In this document: piece by piece, positions 1-12,785 of the stretch | How the letters are laid out: every line of letters starts with the position of its first letter | How positions within the stretch are numbered: position 1 is the first letter of the stretch | NCBI GenBank assembly: GCA_035578155.1 | Contig: JAPWDM010000001.1 | Span: 90,285,576-90,349,575 of the forward strand | Length of the DNA stretch: 64,000 nt | From: Brachynemurus nebulosus | Lineage: Eukaryota > Arthropoda > Insecta > Neuroptera > Myrmeleontidae | Direction of reading: 5' to 3' | Translations under genes and position numbers: made by a program | The notes under the pieces: model-generated | Databases searched by the model: none | What the model was told of the DNA's origin: nothing | The model's input: only the letters and a program-made list of their open reading frames with translations

Positions 1-647
1 CTGCTGGCACCAGACTTGCCCTCCAATGGATCCTCGTTAAAGGATTTAAAGTGTACTCATTCCGATTACGGGGCCTCGGATGAGTCCCGTATCGTTATTT
101 TTCGTCACTACCTCCCCGTGCCGGGAGTGGGTAATTTGCGCGCCTGCTGCCTTCCTTGGATGTGGTAGCCGTTTCTCAGGCTCCCTCTCCGGAATCGAAC
201 CCTGATTCCCCGTTACCCGTTACAACCATGGTAGGCGCAGAACCTACCATCGACAGTTGATAAGGCAAACATTTGAAAGATGCGTCGCCGGTACTATAAA
301 GACCGTGCGATCAGCTAAAAGTTATTCAGAGTCACCAAATTATTACGATGCACATATATTAAATATATATATGAAATTATAAAAAAACATAAAATATATT
401 ATAAAAATATGTTAACATCGATTGGTTTTGATCTAATAAAAGCATTCCTTCCATCTCTGGTCGGAACTCTGTTTGCATGTATTAGCTCTAGAATTACCAC
501 AGTTATCCAAGTAAATGTATGTACGATCTAAGGAACCATAACTGATAAAATGAGCCTTTCGCGGTTTTACCTTAATATGGCTTGTACTGAGACATGCATG
601 GCTTAATCTTTGAGACAAGCATATGACTACTGGCAGGATCAACCAGG
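1..647 (-). rRNA. 18S rRNA: 18S small-subunit rRNA gene, 5' part
   Basis: The minus strand carries the 5' end of eukaryotic 18S rRNA. The universal 5' terminus is at 627-647 (reverse complement of ctactggcaggatcaaccag), and conserved core continues to the window edge. Position 1 falls in the 530-loop region that ends in GTGCCAGCAG, so roughly the first third of the gene is present and the rest lies left of the window. The core (1-300 and 425-647) looks normal. Between about 335 and 420 there is an almost pure A/T stretch in the position of the V2 expansion segment. Transcription by RNA polymerase I runs leftwards, so everything to the right is external transcribed spacer and intergenic spacer. 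The 5' boundary is good to about 1-2 bases. Confidence 0.97.
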
Positions 648-1924
648 GAACTGTATGTTCCAAACTTAATAAAATTATTCCAATTTAAAAAAAAAGAAAT
701 ATTTTAAAAAGTTTTTCATTTATTAATCAGTATGAAATTTCTTCATAAACTGATATAAACATATAAAAATTATAACAAAAATTGAAATAAAAATAAATTT
801 ATTTCTTTTGTTTCTTTTTATATAAAAAATATTTTCTAAAATTTTTAATATTTAAAAAAATAAAAAAAATTCTTTTTTGAAAATATTCATATCTGAATAA
901 AAACTATTACCATATATTTTAAGTAATATAGTTTTATTGAAATAATTCAAACATTTGCTCATAACTCTTCGCTAGATTGTATGCGACAATTTTTAAATAT
1001 ATAAAATATATATTTATTTAACGTTCGAATAACACACTTCATTCGCGCTTGGTATGTAGTGAGTTTCTGCATTATAAATTTATTAAAAAAATTATTTTAT
1101 AAAATTGTTTGTCCACATAAGAGCCTAAGGCTTAACACCTATAGCCCATGGACTTGCTTTGACATAATATAGGATAATATTAAAAAAATTATAAAAATTA
1201 TATATAAATGGTTTTGGGTTAATAAAAATATATGTGAATTATTAATAAAAATCATAAAAATTTTTAATAAATAAAAACACATATTTTTTTTAATACCAAA
1301 ACACTTACTTTATATATTTTCATAATTTTTCGACGAAGTACCTTTACGATGTTACTATAGTAAATAAAAATGATTTGAAAATATCATCTTAACAAAAAAT
1401 AATATTTTCAAAAGAACAGCACTTAGTCAAAATAAAACTATTAATGTAATGGTCTTACACACATACATAATAGCTATATATACTTTGACCGAACCGTTCA
1501 CAACGTTTAAGTCAACTACACACATCGATATTTAAAAAGGTACCATCATCATATATAAGTTTTGGATTTTGCAGCGTGGTAAATTTTACTTTTTTTTTTA
1601 TATTTTTTTGTTTTAATTTATTATAAAAATGATAAAAACTATAAAATATATAATTATTAATGAAGTTTTTTAAAGTTTATATTAAAATATAAGAATTTTT
1701 TTTTATATTTTTCATTTTTTTTCAATTTTTTTGAGTTTTTATATAGATATAGGTAATACTACATACAACCTAGTAGAGTAACAACACATATCGTATGATA
1801 TTTGTACCTAATATAAAGTAGGATGATTGGAACAACATCGCTTAGATACAAAATAAATGTTTATTTGAACTTTGAAAAATTTTTACACATTAATAATAAA
1901 TGAAACAAATTCTTTAAAAATTCA
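648..1924 (-). other. 5' external transcribed spacer / proximal rDNA spacer
   Basis: This AT-rich stretch lies directly upstream of 18S on the transcribed strand, so by position it should hold the 5' ETS and the RNA polymerase I promoter. Most of it is A/T homopolymer. Slightly GC-richer patches lie near 955-1070 and 1110-1170. I cannot identify a promoter or a transcription start, because these sequences are not conserved between species. No protein-coding region is visible. Confidence 0.6.
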
Positions 1925-4900
1925 TCTAAATTAAAACTTTTTTTTCAAAACATGATGAATTTTGTTAAAACAAACGAATGTAGATTAGTTTTTTATACAT
2001 AAAATTGATAGTTTAGGAGAAAATTAACATTTTGTTATTTATAATGTACGTTATAAACAACTTTTATGAAAAGTATAAAAAATCAAAAAATACATTCTCA
2101 TATACGAAGATTTCAATATTTTTACTTACATTACGTTAAAATATGTACACTAACTTGATTTACGTCTACGTATTTACAAATTTAATATCCATTTGTATTT
2201 TAGGTGTACAATATTCATACTATATTAGAAGAATCAAAATCACAAAAAATTCATATATTTCAAAACTTTTTTTTCAAAACATAATGAATTTTGTTAAAAC
2301 AAACGAATGTAGATTAGTTTTTTATACATAAAATTGATAGTTTAGGAGAAAATTAACATTTTGTTATTTATAATGTACGTTATAAACAACTTTTATGAAA
2401 AGTATAAAAAATCAAAAAGTACATTCTCATATACGAAGATTTCAATATTTTTACTTACATTACGTTAAAATATGTACACTAACTTGATTTACGTTTACGT
2501 ATTTACAAATTTCGTATCCATTTGTATTTTAGGTGTACAATATTCATACTATATCAGAAGAATCAAAATCACAAAAAATTCATATACATATTTCAAAATT
2601 TTTTTTCAAAACATAATGAATTTTGTTAAAATAAACGAATGTAGATTTGTTTTTTATACATAAAATTGATAGTTTAGGAGAAATTTAACATTTTGTTATT
2701 TATAATGTACGTTATAAACAACTTTTATGAAAAGTATAAAAAATCAAAAAATACATTCTCATATACGAAGATTTCAATATTTTTACTTACATTACGTTCA
2801 AATATGTACACTAACTTGATTTACGTTTACGTATTTACAAATTTCGTATCCATTTGTATTTTAGGTGTACAATATTCATACTATATTAGAAGAATCAAAA
2901 TCACAAAAAATTCATATATTTCAAAACTTTTTTTTCAAAACATGATGAATTTTGTTAAAACAAACGAATGTAGATTTGTTTTTTATACATAGAATTGATA
3001 GTTTAGGAGAAAATTAACATTTTGTTATTTATAATGTACGTTATAAACAACTTTTATGAAAAGTAAAAAAAATCAAAAAATACATTCTCATATACGAAGA
3101 TTTCAATATTTTTACTTACATTACGTTAAAATATGTACACTAACTTAATTTACGTTTACGTATTTACAAATTTAATATCCATTTGTATTTTAGGTGTACA
3201 ATATTCATACTATATTAGAAGAATCAAAATCACAAAAAATTCATATATTTCAAAACTTTTTTTTCAAAACATGATGAATTTTGTTAAAACAAACGAATGT
3301 AGATTAGTTTTTTATACATAAAATTGATAGTTTAGGAGAAAATTAACATTTTGTTATTTATAATGTACGTTATAAACAACTTTTATGAAAAGTATAAAAA
3401 ATCAAAAAATACATTCTCATATACGAAGATTTCAATATTTTTACTTACATTACGTTAAAATATTTACACTAACTTGACTTACGTTTACCTATTTACAAAT
3501 TTCGTATCAATTTGTATTTTAGGTGTACAATATTCATACTATATCACAAGAATCAAAATCACAAAAAATTCATATATTTCAAAACTTTTTTTTCAAAACA
3601 TGATGAATTTTGTTAAAACAAACGAATGTAGATTTGTTTTTTATACATAAAATTGATAGTTTAGGAGAAAATTAACATTTTGTTATTTATAATGTACGTT
3701 ATAAACAACTTTTATGAAAAGTAAAAAAAATCAAAAAATACATTCTCATATACGAAGATTTCAATATTTTTACTTACATTACGTTAAAATATGTACACTA
3801 ACTTAATTTACGTTTTCGTATTTACAAATTTAATATCAATTTGTATTTTAGGTGTACAATATTCATACTATATTAGAAGAATCAAAATCACAAAAAATTC
3901 ATATATTTCAAAACTTTTTTTTCAAAACATGATGAATTTTGTTAAAACAAACGAATGTAGATTAGTTTTTTATACATAAAATTGATAGTTTAGGAGAAAA
4001 TTAACATTTTGTTATTTATAATGTACGTTATAAACAACTTTTACGAAAAGTATAAAAAATCAAAAAATACATTCTCATATACGAAGATTTCAATATTTTT
4101 ACTTACATTACGTTAAAATATTTACACTAACTTGACTTACGTTTACCTATTTACAAATTTCGTATCAATTTGTATTTTAGGTGTACAATATTCATACTAT
4201 ATCACAAGAATCAAAATCACAAAAAATTCATATATTTCAAAATTTTTTTTCAAAACATGATGAATTTTGTTAAAATAAACGAATGTAGATTAGTTTTTTA
4301 TACATAAAATTAATAGTTTAGGAGAAAATTAGCATTTTGTTATTTATAATGTACGTTATAAACAACTTTTATGAAAAGTATAAAAAATCAAAAAATACAT
4401 TCTCATATGCGAAGATTTCAATATTTTTACTTACATTACATTAAAATATTTACACTAACTTGACTTACGTTTACCTATTTACAAATTTCGTATCAATTTG
4501 TATTTTAGGTGTACAATATTCATACTATATCACAAGAATCAAAATCACAAAAAATTCATATATTTCAAAATTTTTTTTCAAAACATGATGAATTTTGTTA
4601 AAATAAACGAATGTAGATTAGTTTTTTATACATAAAATTAATAGTTTAGGAGAAAATTAGCATTTTGTTATTTATAATGTACGTTATAAACAACTTTTAT
4701 GAAAAGTATAAAAAATCAAAAAATACATTCTCATATGCGAAGATTTCAATATTTTTACTTACATTACGTTAAAATATGTACACTAACTTGATTTACTTTT
4801 ACGTATTTACAAATTTCGTATCCATTTGTATTTTATGTGTACAATATTCAAACTATATAAGAAGAATCAAAATCACAAAAAATTCATATATTTTAAAACT

Positions 4901-5448
4901 TTTTTTAAAACATGATGAATTTTGTTAAAACAAACGAATATACATTTGTTTTTTATATATAAAATTGATAGTTTTGGAGAAAATTTCTATTTTGTTATTT
5001 ATAATGTACGTTATAAACAACTTTTATCAAAAGTATAAAAAATCAAAAAATACATTCTCATATGCGAATATTTCAATATTTTTACTTACATTACGTTAAA
5101 ATATGTACACTAACTTGACTTACATTTACGTATTTACAAATTTCGTATCCATTTGTATTTTATGTGTACAATATTCATACTATATCAGAAGAATCAAAAT
5201 CACAAAAAATTCATATATTTCAAAATTTTTTTTCAAAACATGATGAATTTTGTTAAAACAAACGAATATAGATTTGCTTTTTATATATAAAATTGATAGT
5301 TTTGGAGAAAATTTCTATTTTGTTATTTATAATGTACGTTCTAAACTACTTTTATGAAAAGTATAAAAAATCAAAAAATACAATCTCATATACGAAGATT
5401 TCAATATTTTTACTTACATTACGTTAAAATATGTACACTAACTTGATT
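1925..5448. repeat. rDNA spacer tandem array, about 329-bp unit, ten-plus copies
   Basis: A landmark (atgtacactaac or a one-base variant) recurs at about 2143, 2472, 2804, 3133, 3462, 3791, 4120, 4449, 4776, 5103 and 5431, so the unit is 329 bp. The 2472 unit carries a 3-bp insertion, and the rightmost units are 327-328 bp. The array starts inside a unit at about 1925 and breaks off at about 5448. The rightmost units are more diverged, as expected at an array edge. Units at 3133 and 3791 share variants (acttaattt, aatatc, a longer A run), and so do those at 3462 and 4120 (atttacac, atcacaag), which indicates a 658-bp higher-order dimer. Short open frames of about 62 codons recur in several units but are a by-product of the repeat. 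Position upstream of 18S fits intergenic spacer repeats, which in other insects can act as enhancers or spacer promoters. Confidence 0.9.
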
Positions 5449-5762
5449 TAGTCTTTTATGTGGGGTAATTTTTACATGATTAATTTACCTCTCTAATGTG
5501 TTTAGTTGGAAAAGAGTGACTTATTTAAGTCTTTTATGTGGGGTAATTTTTACATGATCAATTTACCTCTCTAATGTGTTTAGTTGGAAAAGAGTGACTT
5601 ATTTAAGCCTTTTATGTGGGGTAATTTTTACATGATCAAATTACCTCTCTAATGTGTTTAGTTGGAAAAAAGTGACTTATTTATGTCTTTTGTGTGGGGT
5701 AATTTTCTACTAAGTAATTTAATCTACTTACCTCTGCAGTGTGTTTAGTTGGAAAAGTGTAG
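5449..5762. repeat. 78-bp tandem repeat, about 3.5 copies
   Basis: The start gtcttttatg recurs at 5451, 5529, 5607 and 5685 (last copy degenerate), giving an exact 78-bp period. Each unit contains tggggtaattttta, ttacctctctaatgtg and tttagttggaaaag. It joins abruptly to the spacer array at about 5448 and shares its last motif with the larger duplication that follows, so both may belong to one transposon. Confidence 0.85.
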
Positions 5763-6347
5763 AATAATTGAGTCTGATAATTTGGTCATTTCTATTGAAT
5801 GGGGTTATTTTTTCATGTTCATTTTACCTCAATATACCTCAATAAAAGTATTAGTTGAACAATAACGGTAAAGATATTTTTTAATTTAAATAATTATTCT
5901 TATTATAATATGTAATTGAAGCGATTACTATAAGAATTTTATCTAATATTATCATTTTCCTATTCTTCCTATACTAATTTCAGTTGATGCTATTCAAATT
6001 TTCCCAAAAAATTGCCCAACTAACCCCGGTCTACCCTACTTACCTCTGTAGTGTGTTTAGTTGGAAAAGTGTAGAATAATTGAGTCTGATAATTTGGTCA
6101 TTTCTATTGAATGGGGTTATTTTTTCATGTTCATTTTACCTCAATATACCTCAATAAAAGTATTAGTTGAACAATAACGGTAAAGATATTTTTTAATTTA
6201 AATAATTATTCTTATTATAATATGTAATTGAAGCGATTACTATAAGAATTTTATCTAATATTATCATTTTCCTATTCTTCCTATACTAATTTCAGTTGAT
6301 GCTATTAAAATTTTCCCAAAAAATTGCCCAACTGACCCCGATCTACC
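5724..6347. repeat. 312-bp direct duplication, two near-identical copies
   Basis: The segment at 5724-6035 is repeated at 6036-6347 with only a few substitutions, for example cagtgtg versus tagtgtg, attcaaa versus attaaaa, and taaccccg versus tgaccccg. Each copy ends in gcccaactNaccccg followed by ctaccct. The high identity in otherwise decayed DNA implies a recent duplication. No gene is visible inside. Confidence 0.9.
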
Positions 6348-6589
6348 CTACAATAAATACCTTAATTTCGATAAAAGTGTCGCTTAGGGTAAGTTGGCGG
6401 CAGTAGCTCGTATGGTTATATATGTTATGTTTTGGTCTTAGTAAAGTGAGTTTAAAGAGAGTTTGTAGTGAGTTGCTATGATTTTTCTTACTTTATTATT
6501 ATAAAAATGAAGTTCACTTGTAAAAAAATGTGGATTAACCTTTACAAGAATAAATAATATATAAACCACCTATCAACCACAGTTTCAAA

Positions 6590-9030
6590 ATGTCGCAATA
6601 AACAAAAAAATGAGTTTCATGCAACTTCTACACCTACTCCATCAACTTCCAAAGTAAGTGAACTGTTTTTTATATATTACATTAGATTATCTTAAAATTT
6701 AAATAATTATAAATAAATTTATTAAAATGAATTCTGTTTGTGGGAAACTAAGAAATTATTTAATCTATCACTATCTTAGGTTTCTTATTAATTTTATCAT
6801 TACTAAATTTTGTGAATAATTATAAAAAAATTCTATATAAAAATCTTGTTGCTGCTTTGCGTTGTGTTTAGAGTTATTGAAGACAAAAAAAAAATACTAT
6901 TATGATATAGGCTATTTAAGTATTTTAGTTGAACATTTTTGTTAAGTTAAACCATCAATAAACTTGTTATTGATTTAACTGCTCATTTTAGTATACTAAG
7001 TATTTCTTTCAGAAAAAAGATCAAACTGCCGATTTGAATGAGGATACTGAAACGTCAACATCACTGAACCAAGAAAATTTTCAAGTATTTCAAACAAAAC
7101 TGTTGAAGCAGCATCGTTCATGATGATAAATGTGAATGACGTTGATCAACTTAATGACGACGAACTAATAGACTTAGTAATGGATGCTGAAAAAAACTCT
7201 GGGCAATGAATGAGTTCGAGGTAAGTTGTGATATAAAAAGGAAGAAAAAAAGATGAACTAAATTGAAAAAAATGATAAATTTTTTAATAATGATAATAAT
7301 TTTATCATTTCACCTTCCTAACTTCAAACTCTCCTTATTTTTTCTTCAATGCAGATTAGGCTGACTCAATTTTTTTCAGATGAAGAGGGAACCCACATTT
7401 AGTCATGCCATACTCTCTGATAATTTGGAAAACGCCACTGTAGCTGAAGAATTTCCCACAGAGATAGAGGAAAGTGCAAATAATGAAGTGGTAGCTGCTA
7501 ATCTTGAGGACAGAGGCAACCATTCTATTCTTCAATTACTTACAAAAAAGAGAAACCAAGGAAAAGATCTGCCAAAAAAATCCAAATACCAAAAAATCAA
7601 AACTCGAAATACAACAACATAAGCACCTTCTTTAAAATGGTTATAATGAGGAGAGATGTAAAAGAAAGTGTGCAGCTAAAATATCAGAAGAAAGAAGAAA
7701 AAGCATCTCTAATCAGCTTTGGAGCCTAAATGATCTAGAAAGAAAGTTTTTTACCCTGGGAAATGTAAAGAGACAAATGGTTGGCAGGAGAAGGAAAGAA
7801 GACGAGATGGAATCAAGAAGAAACAAAAGTTTTCTGTATACACTTACTGATAGCGATATGACATCAAAACCAGAAAGGAGAGAAAAGTATACCCCTGCAA
7901 ACAAGTTAGATGCAGATTTAATAAAATTTAATCCTTGTGTTCCCCGCTACAGAAAGGAGCATGCGCCATTAAGAAGATATTTCCCATCTGAAATAACCAT
8001 AACAAGTATGTACAATGATTTCGTAAAAGAAAATCCTCTAGTGAAATGCTCATACAAAAGTATCGTTCGATGAATGAAATGAACATTTCGTTTGCTAAGC
8101 TAGACACGAAGAGTACGAAAAATGTGAGATACAGAAAAACCACAACTCTGAACATCTCAAGGAACCAGATTCCCTGAGTGACCAGTTCTTCTATCTTCAA
8201 CACAAAGAATAGTACACTCAAGCACGTATTTCATACCAGAGTTACGTTGACAAGGTAAATCAAAGTGAGTTTAATGATCTTTTGGGTGAAAAGGTAGTTT
8301 CACCCAAAAGATCATTAGGTTTAGGTTTTGTATACTCAATGGACTTGCAAAAGGTTTTTATGTTGCCAATGATGGAACAATTTAAAGAGGTAATCTTTAC
8401 TAAGAGGATGTAGGATTGTAGTATTTAATGAATCCTTTGTCTCTTTGTGGGTGGTCAATTCATCAGAAATAAAAGCCAATATAGCTGAACTAAATTATTT
8501 AGAAGCAGAACACACTTTCGTGTCCGCAGGCAACTTTCACCACTAAGTTGCCCAGCAGTTAAAACAGAGAGGTAAAGTGTATGACTTTAATGACTTTTCA
8601 GATGCTGTTCAAAATTCTAATTCAAGAAGAGTAATTGTATGTAAGCTTACTGAGCTCTCACACTTTTCCAAGCCCTTTGACTTTAGTTCATTACACTTCA
8701 TCAACAAAACAGAACTGAAGCCATATTTAAGTGAAAGAGTCCAGATTATGTTCAAACGAGGTTCGTTGGATTTGATGTATAAAAACTCATTCAACGATGA
8801 GAATTTTAACTCATTCAACTGAGATTTTTAAAAGCCAAATACATAAAATAGGAAAAGTTATCAAAGCCTACAAGTACAACCACATCAAGGGGGCATAAAT
8901 TGTTCCGAGAAAGTGGGAAATCCTTAGAAAACTTTTTCCGTTGATGCCAGAAAATCATCGCCACTTTTGGATAAATTTATATGTGGCTGATGTGCCCGAC
9001 CTGCTGACAGACATTGATGATGAGTAGGTT
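6590..9030 (+). pseudogene. decayed transposase-like gene (insect repetitive family with CxxxC / RRYLP-type region)
   Basis: An open stretch at about 7641-8073 reads RCKRKCAAKISEERR, then FNPCVPRYRKEHAPLRRYFP and ITSMYNDFVKENP. This matches my memory of a large, unnamed insect family of DDE-like transposon proteins. After a frameshift at about 8073 the frame continues with EHLKEPDSLSDQFFYLQHK, then a stop, then VYSMDLQKVFMLPMMEQFKE. After a gap come AEHTFVSAGNFHH, GKVYDFNDFSDA (8577-8822) and KWEILRKLFPLMPENH. The catalytic centre between the DLQK and HTF motifs is mostly deleted. Upstream, short exons with gtaag donors (about 6653 and 7220) and ttcag acceptors (7012 and 7379) are still visible. 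There are several frameshifts and stops, so it is not functional. The family name is uncertain; the homology is fairly clear. Confidence 0.65.
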
Positions 9031-9850
9031 AAAATTAAAAGCAATTGAGAAGAAAAAGTTGTTGTTAGTGTTACATTATAGAATATTGAGAAAAAGACTT
9101 TTTTGTATAATTTTACATACTGTATTAACATCTTATAGGTATTTAAAATTCAAACAAATTTTTGAGAAACAGGAGTTGTTGTTAGTGTTATATTATGGAA
9201 TAGTGAGAAAAAGACTTTTTTGTATAGTTGCTGAATTAACAATTTATAGGCAGGTACATAGTTTTACAATAACAATTATAGGTATTTATAAGCTTATAAA
9301 GTAAGTAATTCTCTTTATAAGTAATAAGTTGTAATTCTCTTCCTTATCAATATCAATATCAACAAAAACTGTTTAATAAATAACATTCATTGTTTATTAT
9401 TATTAAATTTGTCTCCTTTTTGTAAATCCCTTTCACTAGACCCAAATTGGTATGGCAAAAAACAATAATTGGGAATTACGTTCTTTTCCCAGGGAATTTT
9501 CACTTTTGCCCCAACCATTTGTAAGAGAAAAAAACGTAAGTGCTGCTACTTCTTCTTTGTTTAGGAAAACGGAATAACATCACTCGTAACTGTAAATTAT
9601 ATTATAAAGGAGGTTATATTTTACTACTTAAAACAGAAAATAAGTTTCAGTAAAGCAATAAAAAATATTAAAATAAAAAATGAATGGAACTTTTTGTCAT
9701 TTAATCTAGAAAAACTTGAAAAACATGAAAAACGGAGATTACCAGAAATCTTGACTTATACACTTACTACTTTTTGGTTTAGGAGGGCAGAATTAATAAT
9801 TGTTAAAATTATTTTGGACCACTATAACAGGTATAGGTTATATGTTTTGG
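9031..9850. other. AT-rich DNA, no gene recognised
   Basis: No domain or RNA gene is recognisable. A tandem-like duplication is visible at 9050-9240, where gttgttagtgttacattat and a similar phrase recur about 125 bp apart. The stretch tttgccccaacc at about 9513 resembles the gcccaactNacccc motif at 6015-6345, so it could be the far end of the same transposon; this is inference. Confidence 0.4.
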
Positions 9851-11550
9851 TCAAGACTAAGTTGGGTAGTGTTGCTTGTAAGAGGTCCATAAAACAGTGT
9901 ACACAGCTTCTCAAAACACGCAGTTTAAAAGAAGATATTTACAAAACCTTTAATTGACCTGGAAAAACACCTAAAACATGACCTAGGACCTAAATGGGAC
10001 ATACATTTTTGGAATCTACGCCTTCGAATTAGTAAAAGTATATTAAAGAATATTATGGAAAAATGGGCCAAGTTAGGCTAATAATGATTTAAATACACGA
10101 AGCTTTACTGACACGCGGTGTCATAGCCGCCTTGGTGGACACGTTTAGCCATAAAATGTAACATCGCCCTCTGTCATCCTTAAAAAAGGCATGCGTGTGC
10201 AATAAAGGCTCATAATTAGTCTTCTCTGCTGAAAAGGTCTCAAGAAATATCGTAAATTAAAAAAGCGACTGCCGTTACAAAAATGTGAACTGGAAAATTA
10301 AAAAACAAGTTATTGCTGAATTCTTATCAAAAGTACGGAACAGTTTGATTTGGAGTCCATGTGTTTGTAGATCTCGTACCTCTAACTAATTTTTACCTTA
10401 ACTGGCCATGTCGTTGCCCAGGCGGTAGGACGAGGACCTAGTGATAGTGTTTTTTAATTCACAATGCCTTATGAGCAGGGAATACTGATTATGAGACTTA
10501 ATCACGTACGCGTGCCCTTATTTAAGGTGATAGCGCTGTGAGTTCTTATGGTTAGACAAACCCACTAAGGTGGCTACAGCACCGTGTGTCTAGAGTTTCT
10601 TACAGTTTAATCATATTGTTAGCCGTATTTGGCTCAATTTTGCGAAATATTTTTAGACATACTTTTACCAAATCGAAGGCGTATTAGGTCACCTAGCTTA
10701 TGTTGGTCAAAGTAAAAATTTTAACAATATTACCCTCATCCAAATCGATTCAAACGCTTCTTTGTACTTTTTAATGGCAGTGCTTTTCTGTCCACCTTGT
10801 TGACTTTTTTACGACGTCACTTAGCTCATATTACCCAAGTAACGTAAGGATTCTAATGATACAACAGACATCTAAATCGGCTTGCATGTAGCTGCTGTCA
10901 TCTATTACCTAACCAGGGGCAGGTTTTAGCCAAGATATAGCCAGCACAAATATTGAGTAAAATTTTCTTTGATACACACGCTCAACTTGTTGTAAACGAC
11001 TACTGTAACGACAATTAAAAGTAGTAACAGTTCAGTCAAAAACACATTAGTAAGTACTTCCCGTTTAGGGATTTTGGAAAGTGTTCTCATTAGATCCTCG
11101 TCCTACCTCCTGGGCAACAGCATGGCCAGTTAAGTAAGTTGGAGGTAAGAAACTTTATGATGTTTTGTGAATCTTTTACAGCAAGAAACACTGGTTGTAA
11201 GCCTTGATCTCACACATGTGCATTTTTGAGGCTGACAGGAAAATTTGCCATATTTTAGGACTAAACAAGCCCGTCAAGGCAGCTACAACGCCTGGTGTTA
11301 CTATTTATATTTAAATCTTTAAATTAGCCTTACTTTGCAGAGCCCAGTTTTGCAGAGTATTTTTAGGCATCCTTTCACTAATTTGAAGACGTAGATTTCA
11401 AAAATGTGTGCGTCATTTTGGTCCAAGGTCGTGTTCTGCATCTTTCTAAAGGTCATTTAGAAGTTTTTACAAATATTTTCTTCTGAACTTCCTGTTTTGG
11501 GGAGCTAAACGCATTGTTTTACGGAGCTCTTCCTACAATAAAATGTATAA
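9850..11550. repeat. diverged foldback (inverted repeat) element with a third internal copy
   Basis: Left arm 9850-10450 reappears inverted at 11085-11550. The clearest pair is aactggccatgtcgttgcc plus ggtaggacgagga (10402-10437) against its complement at 11094-11132. A second pair is the reverse complement of 9990-10150 against 11265-11405 (sharing gcagctacaacgcc-like and cgaaggcgta-like phrases). A third copy of the latter piece, in the same orientation as the right arm, sits at 10550-10690. Arms are roughly 70-80% similar by eye. No intact coding region. It looks like an old foldback or nested transposon. Confidence 0.6.
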
Positions 11551-12469
11551 CACTTATTGTAACGCGGTAGTACATTGCGGTATTGTAAAATTACGTGTGA
11601 TGTTATTACGTAATAGTGTATTTTAAACATGTTAAACCATGATTTATTTAAAGAAAAACCGTTGTACTTTATTTTAAGAAACACACAACATTACAAAAGC
11701 GTACTGATACATACAGTTAGCCGATTATTTATTATTAGAAAATGTTGTACCTTACAAGAATACAATAATACAAAATTGAATGTTAAATTTAAGCAAAAAT
11801 AAAATAAATTAAATATGTAAAACGAATTGAGCTCGATACAACATATTTTGGGAACGTAAAACAAACACGACAATTTTAGTCCCGAACGAACCCCCAATTA
11901 ACTTCCGTAACCGCGCGCGTATTTCAAGACACCCGTCTAACCATTTTCAATCTCCCCACCATCCACGAACCAAGCGCGTCAGGCGGAGAACAAGTTATAT
12001 TCGTGATGATCACCAGGCGGCGTATTAAACCCTCTCGCGGTGCAAAGGTGAACTAACATAAGTATCGAGAGACGCCGCTAGGTGACATCACTATTTAATT
12101 TATACTTAAGTGAAACATGACAGGCAATTACCAAAACATACATTTAAAACTTGTTGCCTATATGAGACACTACTGTCGGTGTTGCATTATGTACTTCGAA
12201 TAAGGAAAGTGGAAAGTCGGGAAAAACCAAAAATTCAGCATTTTGGTACAACTCGAGAACGCAAAGCTAGCTAATATTGGAACTATGGAATATATATGTA
12301 CAAAGGCGAACACTATAATATGGCACTCACTACCCAGATTGGGCCTTAGGTAGATTTACCTAATTTATCCGAAGGGGTCCTTTGAAAAATTATGATTTCT
12401 GCAGCTCGTTTTCGGATATAAAGTTAGCCTTGCCATATTTGGTACTGATTGTGAAAATCGCAATTTCTT
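11551..12469. other. AT-rich DNA, no gene recognised
   Basis: I see no convincing gene, RNA or repeat. A modestly GC-richer block lies at 11895-12070 with no reading frame that I recognise. Confidence 0.4.
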
Positions 12470-12785
12470 TTTATTTACGGCACATAGTAGCAACATGGCT
12501 AGTACAATGCGGCGCAACCTTTTTTGTTTGAAAAAAAGAAAATGACGGGGCTAGCTTTACGCACAAAAATAGTTTCTGGGTATAAAAATTGCAATTTTCA
12601 AAATTTATCTTATTTACGGCACATGTTAGCACAGATCTAGCACAACCTCTTGGTTTAAAAAAAGAAAAAAGCGATTTAAAAATGAGCTTTGGCTGCAAAA
12701 ATTGTAATTTTGGGAATTTGGTTTGTTTATTTAGGGCAGATTATAGTACATTACTAGCTTAATACGGCACAACCACAGAATAATC
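12470..12785. repeat. three diverged tandem units of about 125-130 bp
   Basis: The phrase ttatttacggcacat (with a variant ttatttagggcagat) recurs near 12472, 12611 and 12727. Each is followed by tagca/tagta, a ctagc motif, and gcacaacc or gcgcaacc. The units are clearly related but decayed. Confidence 0.6.

Noticed and set aside
2143..3979. Five similar short proteins of about 62 residues (MYTNLIYVYVFTN...) in tandem
   Set aside because: They recur with the 329-bp period of the spacer repeat. Other units have substitutions that remove the start codon, so they are a by-product of the repeat.
1925..5448. CRISPR-like regular repeat
   Set aside because: There are no unique spacers between units, the unit is 329 bp, and the context is eukaryotic rDNA.
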